Below are positions 35,099 to 46,650 of a stretch of 64,000 bases of DNA, in pieces. The notes below the pieces were generated by a model. The model saw only the letters and a list, made by a program, of their open reading frames with translations. It had not been told where the DNA came from and searched no databases. The position numbers and the translations under genes were made by a program. Source of the stretch: Zanthoxylum bungeanum (Eukaryota > Streptophyta > Magnoliopsida > Sapindales > Rutaceae); the NCBI GenBank assembly GCA_019454045.1, contig SKCR01015065.1, positions 1 through 64,000 on the forward strand, read 5' to 3'. Position 1 is the stretch's first letter; each line of letters starts with the position of its first letter.

Positions 35099-35880
35099 CT
35101 AGGTGAAAAATGTCTTTTACGCTTTTATTTTCATATTGGAAATGAATCTCAGGATAGTCCTGATAGTTGAGAAGTTACTCTATTTGATAGAGGGGCCTCT
35201 AGGGGTTAAGCCCTGAGTTGAGCAAATAGTAGAGCATGAGCTTTGGAAAACTCATTGTGATGATAACTTTAGTGCTCAATCTGTTATGCTTGCCGCAATG
35301 AATCCTTAATTTCGTCTTCAGAATTAAGGATTAGATCTTTATACCATGATGTTGAAACAAATGATCTTCATAGATCTAACCTTATATCTTAGAAGTACGA
35401 ATTGCAAAAAAGCTTTTACGCTCGCGTATGTTAGAGGGTACATCTGTCGAGCACTATGTGTCGCAGATGATTACTGACATCGAACAGCTAGGTTAACTAG
35501 ACATTACCTACGAGGCCGAGACTTCCATAGATTTGATCTTACACTCTCTGCCCGAAAGCTGGGGCGGGTTCATCTTCAACCAAGAGAGAACTCTTGGAGA
35601 GTTAATGGACATGCTCCAGGAGGCAGAGCCAGAGCTTCTAAAAGGGCAAGAAGCGCAAGGAGCATCTTACTTCGACATCCCAGAAGGACAAGGCTTGCCC
35701 GAAGGCTTCTAGGGGTGTAAAGAAAAAGGCAAGGTTAAATCATCACGGGCTTCTGGGAAGACAAATGACATATCCCAAGATGTCTACCTAAATTGTGACA
35801 AACGGGTTCACTGGAAGCGTGAATGTCGTATGGACAAGGTAGAAATGAAGGAAATGAAGATGGGCAAGGCTCCGGCATCA
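35099..35880 (+). pseudogene. Gag remnant of element B
   Basis: It starts at CTA (35099-35101) where E has ATG. N-terminal pieces are frameshifted. The central part (about 35430-35700) still reads as EGTSVEHYVSQMITDIEQLG, a stop, then ETSIDLILHSLPESW, and TLGELMDMLQEAEPELLKG, which matches E and is absent from D and F. The nucleocapsid region near 35790-35835 reads VYLNCDKRVHWKREC, a C-x2-[changed]-x4-H-x4-C with the second Cys position altered. Confidence 0.8.
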
Positions 35881-37200
35881 GGTAAGTTTGTTATAAATAT
35901 ATCCACTACCAGTTTTAAAATTGGATTTTGATACTGGATATGGAAAATACATATGTACTGATGTGCAGGATCTGCTGATTAGCAGGATACTAGCTTCAGA
36001 TGAGATCGACCTGCGAGTCGGAAACGGGACGAGAGTCGCTGTTTTAACCGTAGAGACCTAAGTTTTGGAACTGCCCTCAGGGCATGTACTTAAATTAGGA
36101 AACTGTTAAAATGTACCTAGTTTGACTGGAAACATTATCTCTATATCTAGTTTAACCGGTTGTGGGTATACCTTTATGTTCCAGAACACTAGGTGTTTTG
36201 TTTATAAAGATGATATTAAGATATACATATTAGATGTGAATAAAAGTAATTATATTTTGAATATAAACAAATCTAAAACATAAACATGACAAACAAATGG
36301 CTCAAACTTAATTAATCAGATGAGACTTATTAGTGGCATTGTTGTCTGGGACACATTAACAAAACTTGTATATCCACACTTTCGAAGAGTGGATACTAGG
36401 ACAGATTTGATTCTAATTCAAATGATGTCTACGAATCTAGTTTATTAGGCAAAGTGCCTAAAACACCTTTTACTTGGTAAAAGTGCAAGTGCCACCGTTC
36501 TGTTAGCCCTCGTTCATAGTGATGTAAGTGGGCCCATGTCTAGCTAGGCTAGAAGTGAATATAAATACTTCATAACCTTTACAGATGTTGCATCGCATTA
36601 TGGTTATGTGTATCTTCTGACACACAAGTCGGAAACTTTTGATATAATCAATGAGTTTCGACACGAGGTAGAAAACAGACCGGTAGAAGTATTAAAAACA
36701 TTACAGTCAGACCATAGTGTAAAATACTTAAACATATGAGTTTCAAGATTACTTAAAAGAGTATGGTATTCTTTCACAGTGGACTCCTCCCGGGACACCT
36801 CAATTTGACGGTGTGTCCAAACAGAGAAACCGAACTTTGTTGGATATGGTAAGGTTAATGATGAGTCGCTCTGAGCTACTAATTTCCTTCACGGGATACG
36901 CATTAAACAGTGCAATACTTATTTTGAATAAGGTTCCATGAAAAATCTGTTAGACAGACTTCATATTAGATATGAACATGAAAGAAACCGGGTTTCTCAT
37001 TCCTGAAGATTTGGGAATGCTGGGCATATGTTTGGATGATACCAAACTACATCCCAAATCGCATAAGTGCCCATTATGTAATTGGTTATCCTATGGAAAC
37101 TAATTCCACAACTCACAAGAAAACAAAGAAATTTGTTGCTCTCTATGTGGTTTTCCTAAGAGGAATACCTAAATGCAGTGGTAAGTGGGAGGAAAGTTAA
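35881..37200 (+). pseudogene. Protease-integrase remnant of element B
   Basis: Protease similarity spans about 35885-36110 (SFKIGF... and the GNGTRVAVL equivalent). The zinc domain and integrase core follow from about 36330. The HSDVSGPM segment with the first catalytic Asp is near 36510-36540, and the GYVYLLTHKSETF equivalent near 36600-36640. The segment before the GTTTCGACACGA word (about 36640-36660) keeps the 13 bp missing in D and F. Many stops. Confidence 0.77.
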
Positions 37201-38778
37201 ACTCGATGAAAATCGGAGTAATACTATTCCAGGCACCGAGTACTCACGGAACACCAACAGTTCATCAGGGATGACACTATACCAATAATCTTCAAATACA
37301 TAAGAACCGCGTAGGTCAGAGAGAGTCAGAAAGCAACTTGGGAGGTATGGGTTTCTGATCTCACCTCATGTAGACATTAATCTTATTAAGGATACTGAAC
37401 CGACTACGTATGAGGAAGTGATACGAGGTATCGACTCCGCTATATGGCAAAGTGCTATGAAGTCCGAAATGGATTCCATGTATACCAATCATGTTTGGAC
37501 ACTGGTTGATATACCAGAAGGCATTGTGCCTATTGGTACTAAATGAGTCTTCAATAAAGACATATATGGATGGCAACATACAAATGTACACAGTTAGGCT
37601 TGTATAGAAAGGTTATCGTCATCAACATGTTGTCGATTATGACGACACCTTTTACCCATTGCCATGATTAAATCCATTCGGATAATGCTTGCAAGTGCTG
37701 CATATTTCATTTATGAAATATGACAGATGGCCGTCAAAATTACTTTCCTTAACGAAAACCTTTTGGAGGATGTTTTATGCAACATTCTGACGGTTTTTTC
37801 ATGTCGAAACATGCAAACAGGTTTCCAAGTTAAATCGATCCATTTATGGATTGAAGCAAGTATTGTGTTCTTGGAACCAACATTTTGATGAGATCATAAT
37901 GGTATATGGTTTCATTCAAAACGAAGATGATTCTTGTGTATATAAGAATGTCAATGGGAGCGCACTGACAATGATTTTCCTATTCATTGATGATGTATTG
38001 CTTCTTATCAATGACATTCCCATGTTAACAATTGGTGAAAGCTTGGATTTCATTAAAATTCTCCATGAAATACCTGGGAGAAGCAGGCTTTATTCTAGGA
38101 ATAAAGAGCTACTGGGATAGATCTAGAAAGCTGCTGACAACCCTCCCAGAACTCGTGCATTTTTGAAATGTATGTGACATGATGTCTCATATGTTTTGAG
38201 CATATATTTACGCTATAAGGCCAATACAGGTGATGGTCACTGGATTGATGTAAAGAACATCTTTAAGTATCTTGGACGAACTAAGGATGCTTTCTGGGAA
38301 TATGGGGAAATGAGAACTTGAGGTGACTAGGTTCACCGCTGTAAGTTTCCAAATCGACAAAGACGACTTTAAGTCGTAATAATGGTACATATTTAGTTTG
38401 AATAATGGAACAGTGAGCTGGAAATCTTCCAAGCAAGATACTGTTGCCGAATAAATAACAAAAGCGGAACATTGCTGCAGCTGAGGCAGCAAAAGAAGGA
38501 TTTTGGATCTATATAATCCTAATTGGATTATGTGTAGTTCTGTTAGCAACTGAATTGGGCTACAGCACAGGCTAAGGAACCGTGGTCTCATCAACGATCC
38601 AAGTATATACTTCGACTATTTTTCATCTGATTCGTCATCATACATCGTGGTGATGTGATGATCAAATAAAACGCATCAGATGATGCAAATCCGCTGACGA
38701 AAGCTGTTTCTCAGCAGAAGTTTGAGTGACTCGTACATAGTTAAGGTGTATGACACTTGAGTCATTGGATATAGGCCA
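37201..38778 (+). pseudogene. Reverse transcriptase and RNase H remnant of element B
   Basis: RT similarity begins near 37370 (equivalent of HVDINLIE and the EAIQGIDS segment). Motif A has Asp replaced by Ala (MAVK, GCC at 37730-37732). A 90-codon frame at 37851-38120 holds SWNQHFDEII, GSALTMIFL and the catalytic box FIDD (37983-37994), so both box Asp residues survive with Tyr changed to Phe. RNase H remnants (SKQDTVAE and AAAEAAKE) lie around 38420-38500. Confidence 0.8.
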
Positions 38779-38788
38779 AGTGGGAGAT

Positions 38789-40743
38789 TGTTGGACAATT
38801 ATGACCCATAACATCACTATTTATACAGAACATGGTGTTGTTGTACAAATTAACTATGTGACAAAGGAAATTGCTATTTTATCATTTGTAATTGGATTAC
38901 CGGGATATATAAATGATAAAAGTCTAAATGATTAGTACCAGATTAATAAGATAAGAGCCAGTATTAATCCACGTAGGTTTAATCATTAAATATCCCTAGT
39001 CGTAGTATTATCGAGACTGGACATCGATAATGCGGAATAGGCTAGTATTACACTTGTGCGTGTTATGGAAGCGTAACGGCATAGTTCTCATGTATTTGGG
39101 TATTGAATACTCATGCAAGTGTAATAGGAGATTCTGTTTACCGATTGTAAGGAAACAGCTTTGCTCTGGATAGACCCCTCAGAATCCCATTGGTAGTATA
39201 ACTATGTGTCTATGGGAATCTGAATCAGGGTAGGTGTATTTGGTCTTAACTTGAGACTTGCATCGCTAATACTTGCGACAATCAGTATAATTTGGTTTTG
39301 GTCGTCCGGGGCTTTAACAGGTTCTGTGTACGCCTTTTCTGGGTATACTGAGAATCGTAGTGTATTGGGTGTGATGTCAAGATGGAAGTATCACTTCAGT
39401 CATATGGAGATGATGATCACGCAGGGATACGAAACTGGTACTCTTAAGTACTGTAGTTATCGGGATAATATGAATAGGGCATGATTATCCGATTATAGAG
39501 ACTAGTTTCCAGAGGTCCGATATATGCTTCGTACGGGGCAGACATAATTCCAGCCTTAGGCCTAGCATGTGACATCCGATACTGGATTGTAATACGCAAT
39601 ACTACGTATACTACGCTTGACAAAGATCTTGTATTCCGCAGAAGAATATTTATGGAGAATTGGGTAGGCACGGTGTTTTGCTAGAAGCCAACCATGTCTT
39701 GTAAATCGGTAGGAACGTGGTACCAGGTACCACGTGTTCGGATAGTCCGATGACCGTATTTACTGCTACTGCCACATATCCAGGATCTCTTGGGTCGCTT
39801 CCCAAAGATTCACCGATGAGATTTGACTCGAACAGAAAATTAATCTAGGATTAATTATGAGAGAGAAAATTAATCTGGGAATAATTACGGTAATAAATTA
39901 ATCTGGGATTAATTACAAAGAGAAAATTAATATAGGATTAATTGCGTCAAGAATTAATCTGGTATTAATTCCAATAGAAGAGAGAATGCGATTAATTTGG
40001 AATTAATCGGCAAAATGGATTTAATAGTGAAATTAGATTTTACTATTTAATTAATTGGGCTAAAATAATATATTAGATATATTAATAGAAATTAGATTTC
40101 AACGCGGAATTAAAATTGGATTTTAATTCAAGCGAACGAATTAATTTAGAATTAATTCATAAGCGACTTACGTAATAATATTGCGAGGCATTATTATTTA
40201 ATTAATTAAGTCGCAACGGAAAATTCGTTTAATTCAAAATGAAACGAACCCGGGCCCGAGCGAAGTTGCATGTTGGATTGTCCGACTTAAATTTGGAATT
40301 TGAAGTGGGGCCCACCAACTTACATATCAAATGTCTACACAAGTGATGGAAGTTGTTATTTGGTTGAGAAAAATTAGATTGCTTTTCATACACTCAAACC
40401 AAGTCTAACACTCAACCTTGATATAAAAGAGTGAGTCAACTTTTGAAGTGTGACTAACTATTCATCATCTCCATTTATTCTCTCAATTGCCGAACACTAT
40501 GAACCTTGGAGGAGAAAATTTTTCTTTCATTTTGTTCAAAGCTAGCACTTAAAGGAGTGAATCAAGGTGATAGGGAAACTCACCCAAGTGTTGGAAACAC
40601 TCAAAGAAGGCTTGGAAGCTTCAATATCCACTAAAAAGTTTTGAACTTCAACCGATCAATGTGAGTATTCCGCAACTCCCTTTGATTAATTCACACACGA
40701 ATCACTCTTAGAGATCTTGTGGCATGTTCTAGGAACACTAACA
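38789..40743 (+). repeat. 3' LTR of element B
   Basis: 1,955 bp, uninterrupted. It preserves the unfilled site ATTGCGAGGCATT (near 40181) where C entered the 5' LTR. It carries the full series of spaced palindromes from about 39835 to 40320. Confidence 0.94.
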
Positions 40744-41640
40744 ATCACCACCTTCAGATAAAAATTCTATCTCTCGAAATTTTACGAAGCAAGCTATGAA
40801 CACATTTCGATGCTCGGTATCATATAACAAATATCATTTCATATTTGAAGGATATCCAACAAACCTAAACTTATTCCCTCGAGGTAAAAGCTTATTCTGT
40901 TGAGGCATCCTGACGTATGCAGGACACCCCAAAATCTTAACATAGTTAAGATTCGGTTTCCTACCGGTCCATATCTCATATGCAGTAATATGAACAGCTT
41001 TGGAAGGAATCTTATTTAGGAGATGAGCGACATTTAAAAGAGCATAACCCCATAAGTAATAGGGTAAACTATATAACTCAACATCGATCAGACCAAAACC
41101 AATAATGTCTGACTTCTCCTCTCTGACACTCCATTGTATTGCGGAGTGCCAGAGGAGTAGATTGAGTGATAATTCCATTCTCTTTTAAATAATCAGTGAA
41201 ATTTGCACTCATATATTCACCACCTCGATCAGATCGAAGGCATTTAATATATTGACCAGTCTATTTTTCTACTTCATTTCGGAATTCTTTGAAATTTTCA
41301 AAGGTTTCCGATTTATGTATCATCAGATAAATATAACCGTACTGTGACACATCATCGGTAAAGGTAACAAAGTAATAAAAACCACTGTAAGCAGTTTGAC
41401 TCATGGGACCACATACACTAGAATGTATGAGTTCCAATAGGTCAGTGGCTCGGTGTCCAACACCCGAAAATGGGGCTTTGGTCATTTTACCCCGAATGCA
41501 AGATTCGTAAGTTGGATTAGGTACAATGGTGAGATCATATATCAAACCATTCTTAACCAATTGGGTTAGGCGTTTCACGCCTATATGACCTAACCTCATA
41601 TGCCACAGTTCAATAATATTTATATCAGATTGTTTATGTT
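40744..41640 (-). pseudogene. Integrase of element A
   Basis: Continues A beyond B. The 41261-41599 frame has the pre-integrase domain (RLGHIGVKRLTQLV) and core start (FYYFVTFTDDVSQYGY). The first zinc Cys is Tyr (YESCIRGK) and the first catalytic Asp is Ser (HSSVCGPM). The 40834-41178 frame holds the downstream part (LPYYLWGYALLNVAHLLNKI, YEIWTGRKPN). The region between them, with the second catalytic residue (about 41180-41250), and the stretch around the third are frameshifted. Loss of key residues means it is inactive. Confidence 0.85.
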
Positions 41641-42029
41641 TATTAATTCATATGTTAAAGATATCTTGTGAGGTACGCAATATGTAATGACCATGCTCAT
41701 TTGTACAACAAAGGATCTGAATATTATTTCTATCATATAAATACAAAGAACAATTCTTAATATTTACATTATATCATTAGTATATAATAAAAAAAGACAT
41801 AATATTCGCCACGCATACTGGCACAAAATAGCTGTCATTTAACAAAAGTCTCCCACTGGGTAAGGGAATCTTGCATATGCCCACTACAACCGCATCCAGA
41901 GAGTTGCCACTCCCGAATCACATTTGCATCCCCCTAGATTTCAGCCGTCTACTTTCCGTCAGCACCTGCAACGTATTGTAAATGTGAATAGGACAAGCAG
42001 AATCTAAAATCCAATTAGACGTCATAGCT
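41641..42029 (-). pseudogene. Protease region of element A
   Basis: On the minus strand from about 42020 the frame reads SNWILDSACPIHI, the copia protease active site region with Asp-Ser present, then a stop, then GNSLDAVVVGICKIPLPSG. The stretch 41640-41800 is AT-rich linker between protease and integrase with stops. Confidence 0.7.
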
Positions 42030-42919
42030 TCACAAGATATGAGATATCAATAATAGGAAAAATAAAAGTACCAGATGTAGATGCTTTTTCTTCCTTATCT
42101 GTGATAGGTAGTCCGAACAGCTTCTTTTCCAGTGTCCAAATTTCTGACAGTGATGGCACTGATCTTCAGAAGCTCTCTTGGGCTTTTCTACCTTAGCCTG
42201 CAGAGGAACATTGAAACCTTTCTTTTTATTTCCTTTAGTCTTCTTCCCCTTCGACTTGGATTGGGAAAAGGCGGAAAGTGAAGTGGCTTTCGGAAGGCGA
42301 GTCATAACTCCCTTTTTTAAATCTTCCTCCGCTGTGAGAAGTATCCTATGCAACTCACGGTAAGAGCAGTGAATCCCATTTATGTTGAAGTACATGACAA
42401 ACTGGAGATATGACGCCGAGAGCGAACCAAATACGACACTCCGTTGTAGAGTTGCATTGAGAGTGAAGTCATTGTGCCTCACTTGCTCGATCAAATCGAT
42501 CAAATGATGCACAAGCGGGCTCACAGCCTGCCCCTCATAAAGTTTAGAATGGAACAGTTCCATTGCAACTCTATGAACCACGACTTGTTCCCAGTTCATG
42601 AACGATTCACGAAGAAGTGTCACCATACTATAAGCATCATGCATCTCAAAGTATTGCTTCTTAAGCTCGGAAGAAAGATAACTAAGTATATATGATTTAA
42701 CTTTTAAATCATCATTTTCTATCTACGGAAAGTCTCAACTTCTTTAGGTGATGCATCTGGAGATATAGCAAGCGGTAATGGACCTTCCAATATGTATCCT
42801 AGCTTCTCGGATCTAAGGACGATCCTCAAATCCATATCCCAATCGGCAAAATTCTTTGCGCCCTTAAGCTTATTCGTATCAAGTATACGAGCAAATGGGT
42901 TGACCATTGGTGCCGCCAT
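42030..42919 (-). pseudogene. Gag of element A
   Basis: ATG at 42917-42919 starts MAAPMVNPFARILDTNKLKG, then WDMDLRIVLRSEKLGYILEG, a standard copia gag start. A shift near 42715 leads to the 42030-42644 frame with FGSLSASYLQFVMYFNING, a lysine-rich stretch and an intact nucleocapsid knuckle CHHCQKFGHWKRSC (C-x2-C-x4-H-x4-C). Apart from the shift the domain is well kept. Gag coats element RNA in particles. Confidence 0.87.
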
Positions 42920-43460
42920 CGCAAATCTATCAAATAAATAGTTTCATATCATATCTTAAAGCATTAAATAGATCATGAATTTTTAATCTAAAAATTCCCC
43001 TCCCACTATTTCATGAAAAACTGTAATCCCCAAACAGAATACAAAACATGCGATAATCAAATCATAACATAATAGTGAAAGGTGGACCCCATGAATATAT
43101 TTCAGCTCACAACTTTGGCACGTTCTCACCTACGTATATTCATTAGGTAGACAACTCATTGTCGATCACTTACTAGTGACTCCTGGGTTTTTGGTCCTAG
43201 TCGTTTCTCGTTGTGTCAGCTTTGGCACGTTTACAAGGAGGCGTACCAAGGTTAAACTTTTCAATGATAAATTCAAGATACTTGCGTAACCCTAGCAGCT
43301 TTGGCACGTTCAGGATTCCGGTTTCGCTTGAATTCATCTAATTTCAAATATATCCAGTACAGATAAATTTCTACTGGCCATATCCTCACAGCTTTGGCAC
43401 GTTCTCAGATATATTTATAGAATATTTCTCCATAAGCGCTCACTCTCATACCATTTTGTT
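42920..43460 (-). other. Leader of element A with four GCCAAAG motifs
   Basis: The plus strand carries CAGCTTTGGCACGTT at 43217-43231, 43296-43310 and 43389-43403, and ACTTTGGCACGTT at about 43112. Spacing is about 80-105 bp. In element orientation the motif reads AACGTGCCAAAGCTG. No frame is supported. Confidence 0.85.
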
Positions 43461-43761
43461 TGGGTTTTATAGGGAATTACTGGGTTAGCGCAGCGGAACG
43501 CGGAAAATTAAAATTTTACGATTTCAAAAAAATTTCTTGGATCAATTAAATAAACTTATTTATTTAATTAACCAATATTTAAAATCTGAAATTTTAACCC
43601 AAGAAATCAAATTTCTTTTAATTACCGAATTGACCCCATAACTTTACATTTTGATTATTTTGGTCCTCAAATTGTCAAATACATATTTAAGTGATTCCAA
43701 ATCAATCCCAAAATGATTTATACATGTCTAATACATGAAAAAATAATTTGCAACAAAAATC
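43461..43761 (-). repeat. Primer site and 5' LTR remnant of element A
   Basis: On the minus strand CCCTATAAAACCCAAACA is followed by AAA and TGGTATGAGAG, a diverged iMet primer site, so the LTR ends near 43475. About 290 bp of LTR remain, including TTCCGCTGCGCTAAC, before homology is cut at 43761/43762 by element F. Confidence 0.7.
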
Positions 43762-44763
43762 TAATGCATGTTTAAGGGTGTATGATGATGAGACCTTAAC
43801 AAAGATAATTAATTGGTTGCCAATTGCACGCGAAAAACCCTCAACATCATATTAAGCGTTTTCCTTCCATTGAGTGATTCTTACTCAAGATCCAAGACTG
43901 GCATTGGTTTGTTGGCCAAAGTCAAGACCTTTGTACGTCGAGGATGTGTTTGAATCACGAAGGCTTTGTTCCATATTGGTGTCTTGTCCAAGTTGTGATT
44001 TGTTGGCCAAAGTCAATATCACTTCTTGTCCATCGACATTGATTACGAAGCTTTCCAAGGTCAATGGGTTTCGCTTAACTGGGATCACTAAGTTTGTTGT
44101 GCCAAAGCCAAGGCTTAGTTGATTCGGAGGAAAAGGTTAGGCAATATATTGGATATATTGGCATATATAAGATTATTTTTCGGACTTGGATGTCCACCTA
44201 CTGGATCTAGGAATTGGATGGGATCCAATTGATCTTAGAGATCTACCTAGTTAATTATCATACAATTTGTTGGCCAAAGTCATGATTATGTGTTATTTAA
44301 CGGATCCTAGCCCACTAGGAAACAAGGTTTCCCGAGTAATCCACAGAGGGTTAGAGGCTCGCCAAAAAATAGTGGGAGGCAAGTATTAAATTTGCAATAT
44401 TCGTTTATTTACTTGCCATACGCGCTCATTACAAATTTTTCGTCATATAAATTAATATATTATTTGGACTAATAATTAATCATTGTTTTAATTAAAACAG
44501 TTGGACTGTATTAAAACTAATTCATTATATTTGATTATATAATTAGATTATGTAATCAATATATTTGAATTAACTAATTTAAATTATAGTTGATTTTATA
44601 ATTGGATTATAGTAATCAATTAAATTGAAGTTAACTAATTTAAATTATAGTTGATTATATAGTTGGACTATAGTAATCATTATCATAAATAGTACCTAAA
44701 TCGTTGATTAAATAGTGGACTATTAGAATCAAGAATAATTGAAAGAGTGTTTAAAACATAATC
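43762..44763 (+). other. Truncated leader of element F
   Basis: Four GCCAAAG-core motifs are at 43909, 44000, 44094 (diverged) and 44267. From about 44510 to 44730 there are roughly four tandem units with TATAATTGGATTATA or TATAGTTGGACTATAG. The position matching the gag ATG of E reads CTG (44764-44766). Confidence 0.83.
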
Positions 44764-46650
44764 CTGGGTGAAAATGTTATTTAAACAGCTTTAATTTTCA
44801 TATTGGGAATAATATTTCAGGATAGTCCTGAAACTAAGAAGTTACTTTATTTGATAAAATAACCTATTAGGCTTAAGCCTGGAGTCAAGCAAATAGTAGA
44901 ACATGATATTTGAAATATTCATGTGATGATAACTTTAGTGCTTAATCCATTATACTTGCCAAATAGACTCCTTAATTTCTTAATCAGAACTAAGGATTAG
45001 ATCCTTATAGTAAGATATTGAAATTGAAGGATCTTCATAGATCTATCTCTTAGATCTTAGAAGTACTAAATTGCAATAGTAAACTCTTGGAGAGTTAAAG
45101 GCTAACTCAATGAGACAAAGCCAGAGTTTGCAATAAGGCAAGAAGCGCAAGGCGCATCTTACTTCGATATTCTAAAATGCCAAGGCTAGGCCAAAGGCTT
45201 CTAGGGGGTGGAAAATGGGCAAAGGCAAAATCATTATAATCTTCTGGGAAGATAAAAGACATATCCCAATATGTCTGCCTAAATTATTGCAAACGGGGAC
45301 ACAGAAGCGTGACTGCCGTATGGACAAGGCAGACATGAAGGAATTGAAGACGGGCAAGGCTCGGACTTCAAGTATGTTTGTCATAAACATGTTCGCTACT
45401 AGTATTAAAATTGGAATTTAGATACTTAGTGTAGTACATAAATATGTACTGGTGTGCAGAATCTGCTAAGAGCAGGATACTGACTTCAATTGAGATTGAT
45501 CTGCGAATTGAGAATGGGACGAAAGTCGCTGTTTTAACCGTAGATACCTAAGTTTAGGAACTACCCTTCGGGTGTGTACTTAAATTGGGAAACAGTTACA
45601 GTGTAACTAGTTTGACTAGGAACATTATCTCTATATCAGAGTATGATCCTTTGCGGGTATACCTTTATATTCTAGAACACTAAAGTGTTTTATTATATAA
45701 AGATGATATTGAGATAAGCACATTAGATGTAAATAACAGTATTTATATTTTGAATATAAATGAATCTCGAACATATGACATGACAAACAAATAGCTCAAA
45801 CTAAATTAATCAGTTGAAACTTAAAAGTGGCATTGTTGTCTGGGACATATTTAACAAGACTCGTATATCCACACTTTTGAAGAGTGGATATTAGGACAAA
45901 TTTGATTCTATTCAAATAAAGTCTACGAATCTAGTTTATTAGGCAAAGTGCCTAAAACACCTTTACTTGGTAAAAGTGCAAGTGCCACCGATCTGTTAGC
46001 CCTCATTCATAGTGACGTAAGTGGGCCCATGTCTAGCTAGGCTAGAGGTGGATATGATGTTTCGAGACCTTTACGGATGTGGCATCGCGTTATGGTTATG
46101 TGTTTCTTTTGAAACACAAATCGGAACTTTTACAGTTTCGACACGAAGTAGACAAACAGATCGGCTAAAGTATTAAACCATCACGGTTAGACCATGATGA
46201 AAATACTTAAGCAATAAATTTCTCAGATACTTGAAAGAGTATAGTATTCTTTCAATGAGGACTCCTCTCGGAACACGTCATCCTAACGTGTGTCCGAACC
46301 AAGTAACCGAATTTTGTTAGACATGATAAGGCTAATCATGAGTCGCTCTGAGCTTCAATTTCCTTCAACGGATACGCATAAACAGTGCAAAACTTATTTT
46401 GAATAAGGTTCCATAAAATCTTTTTGACAGACTTCATATTAGATATGAACAGGAAAGAAACTGGGTTTTCTCATTCCTGAAGATTTGGGTATGCTAGGCA
46501 TATTTTTGGATGATACCAAACTAAAACCCAAATCATATAAGTGCCTAATTGTAGGTTATCCTAGGGAAACCAAAGTATAGTACTTATACAACTCACAAAG
46601 AACAATTTAATTGTTGCTCACCATGCGGTTTTCCTAAGAGGAATACCGAT
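44764..46650 (+). pseudogene. Gag-protease-integrase remnant of element F
   Basis: Gag pieces run to about 45340 and carry the same 180-bp deletion as D (junction 45075-45081). The knuckle region near 45285-45315 is degraded. Protease similarity is at about 45400-45560, the zinc domain near 45830-45960 and the integrase core to about 46650. The 13-bp deletion before GTTTCGACACGA (about 46130) is shared with D. Stops and shifts throughout. Confidence 0.75.

Larger units (their letters stand above)
13209..40743 (+). mobile_element. Element B: Family 1 copia element inserted in A, host of C
   Basis: It begins TGTTGGACAATT at 13209 and ends GGAACACTAACA at 40743. The target duplication ATCAC flanks it at 13204-13208 and 40744-40748. 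Of the 27.5 kb, 14578-32426 is element C (with D inside), so B itself is about 9.7 kb including both LTRs. In order: 5' LTR (13209-14577 plus 32432-32996), primer site, leader, decayed gag-pol, polypurine tract and 3' LTR (38789-40743). Over the first 210 bp its LTRs differ at roughly 18 positions by eye, more than those of D. Confidence 0.93.
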
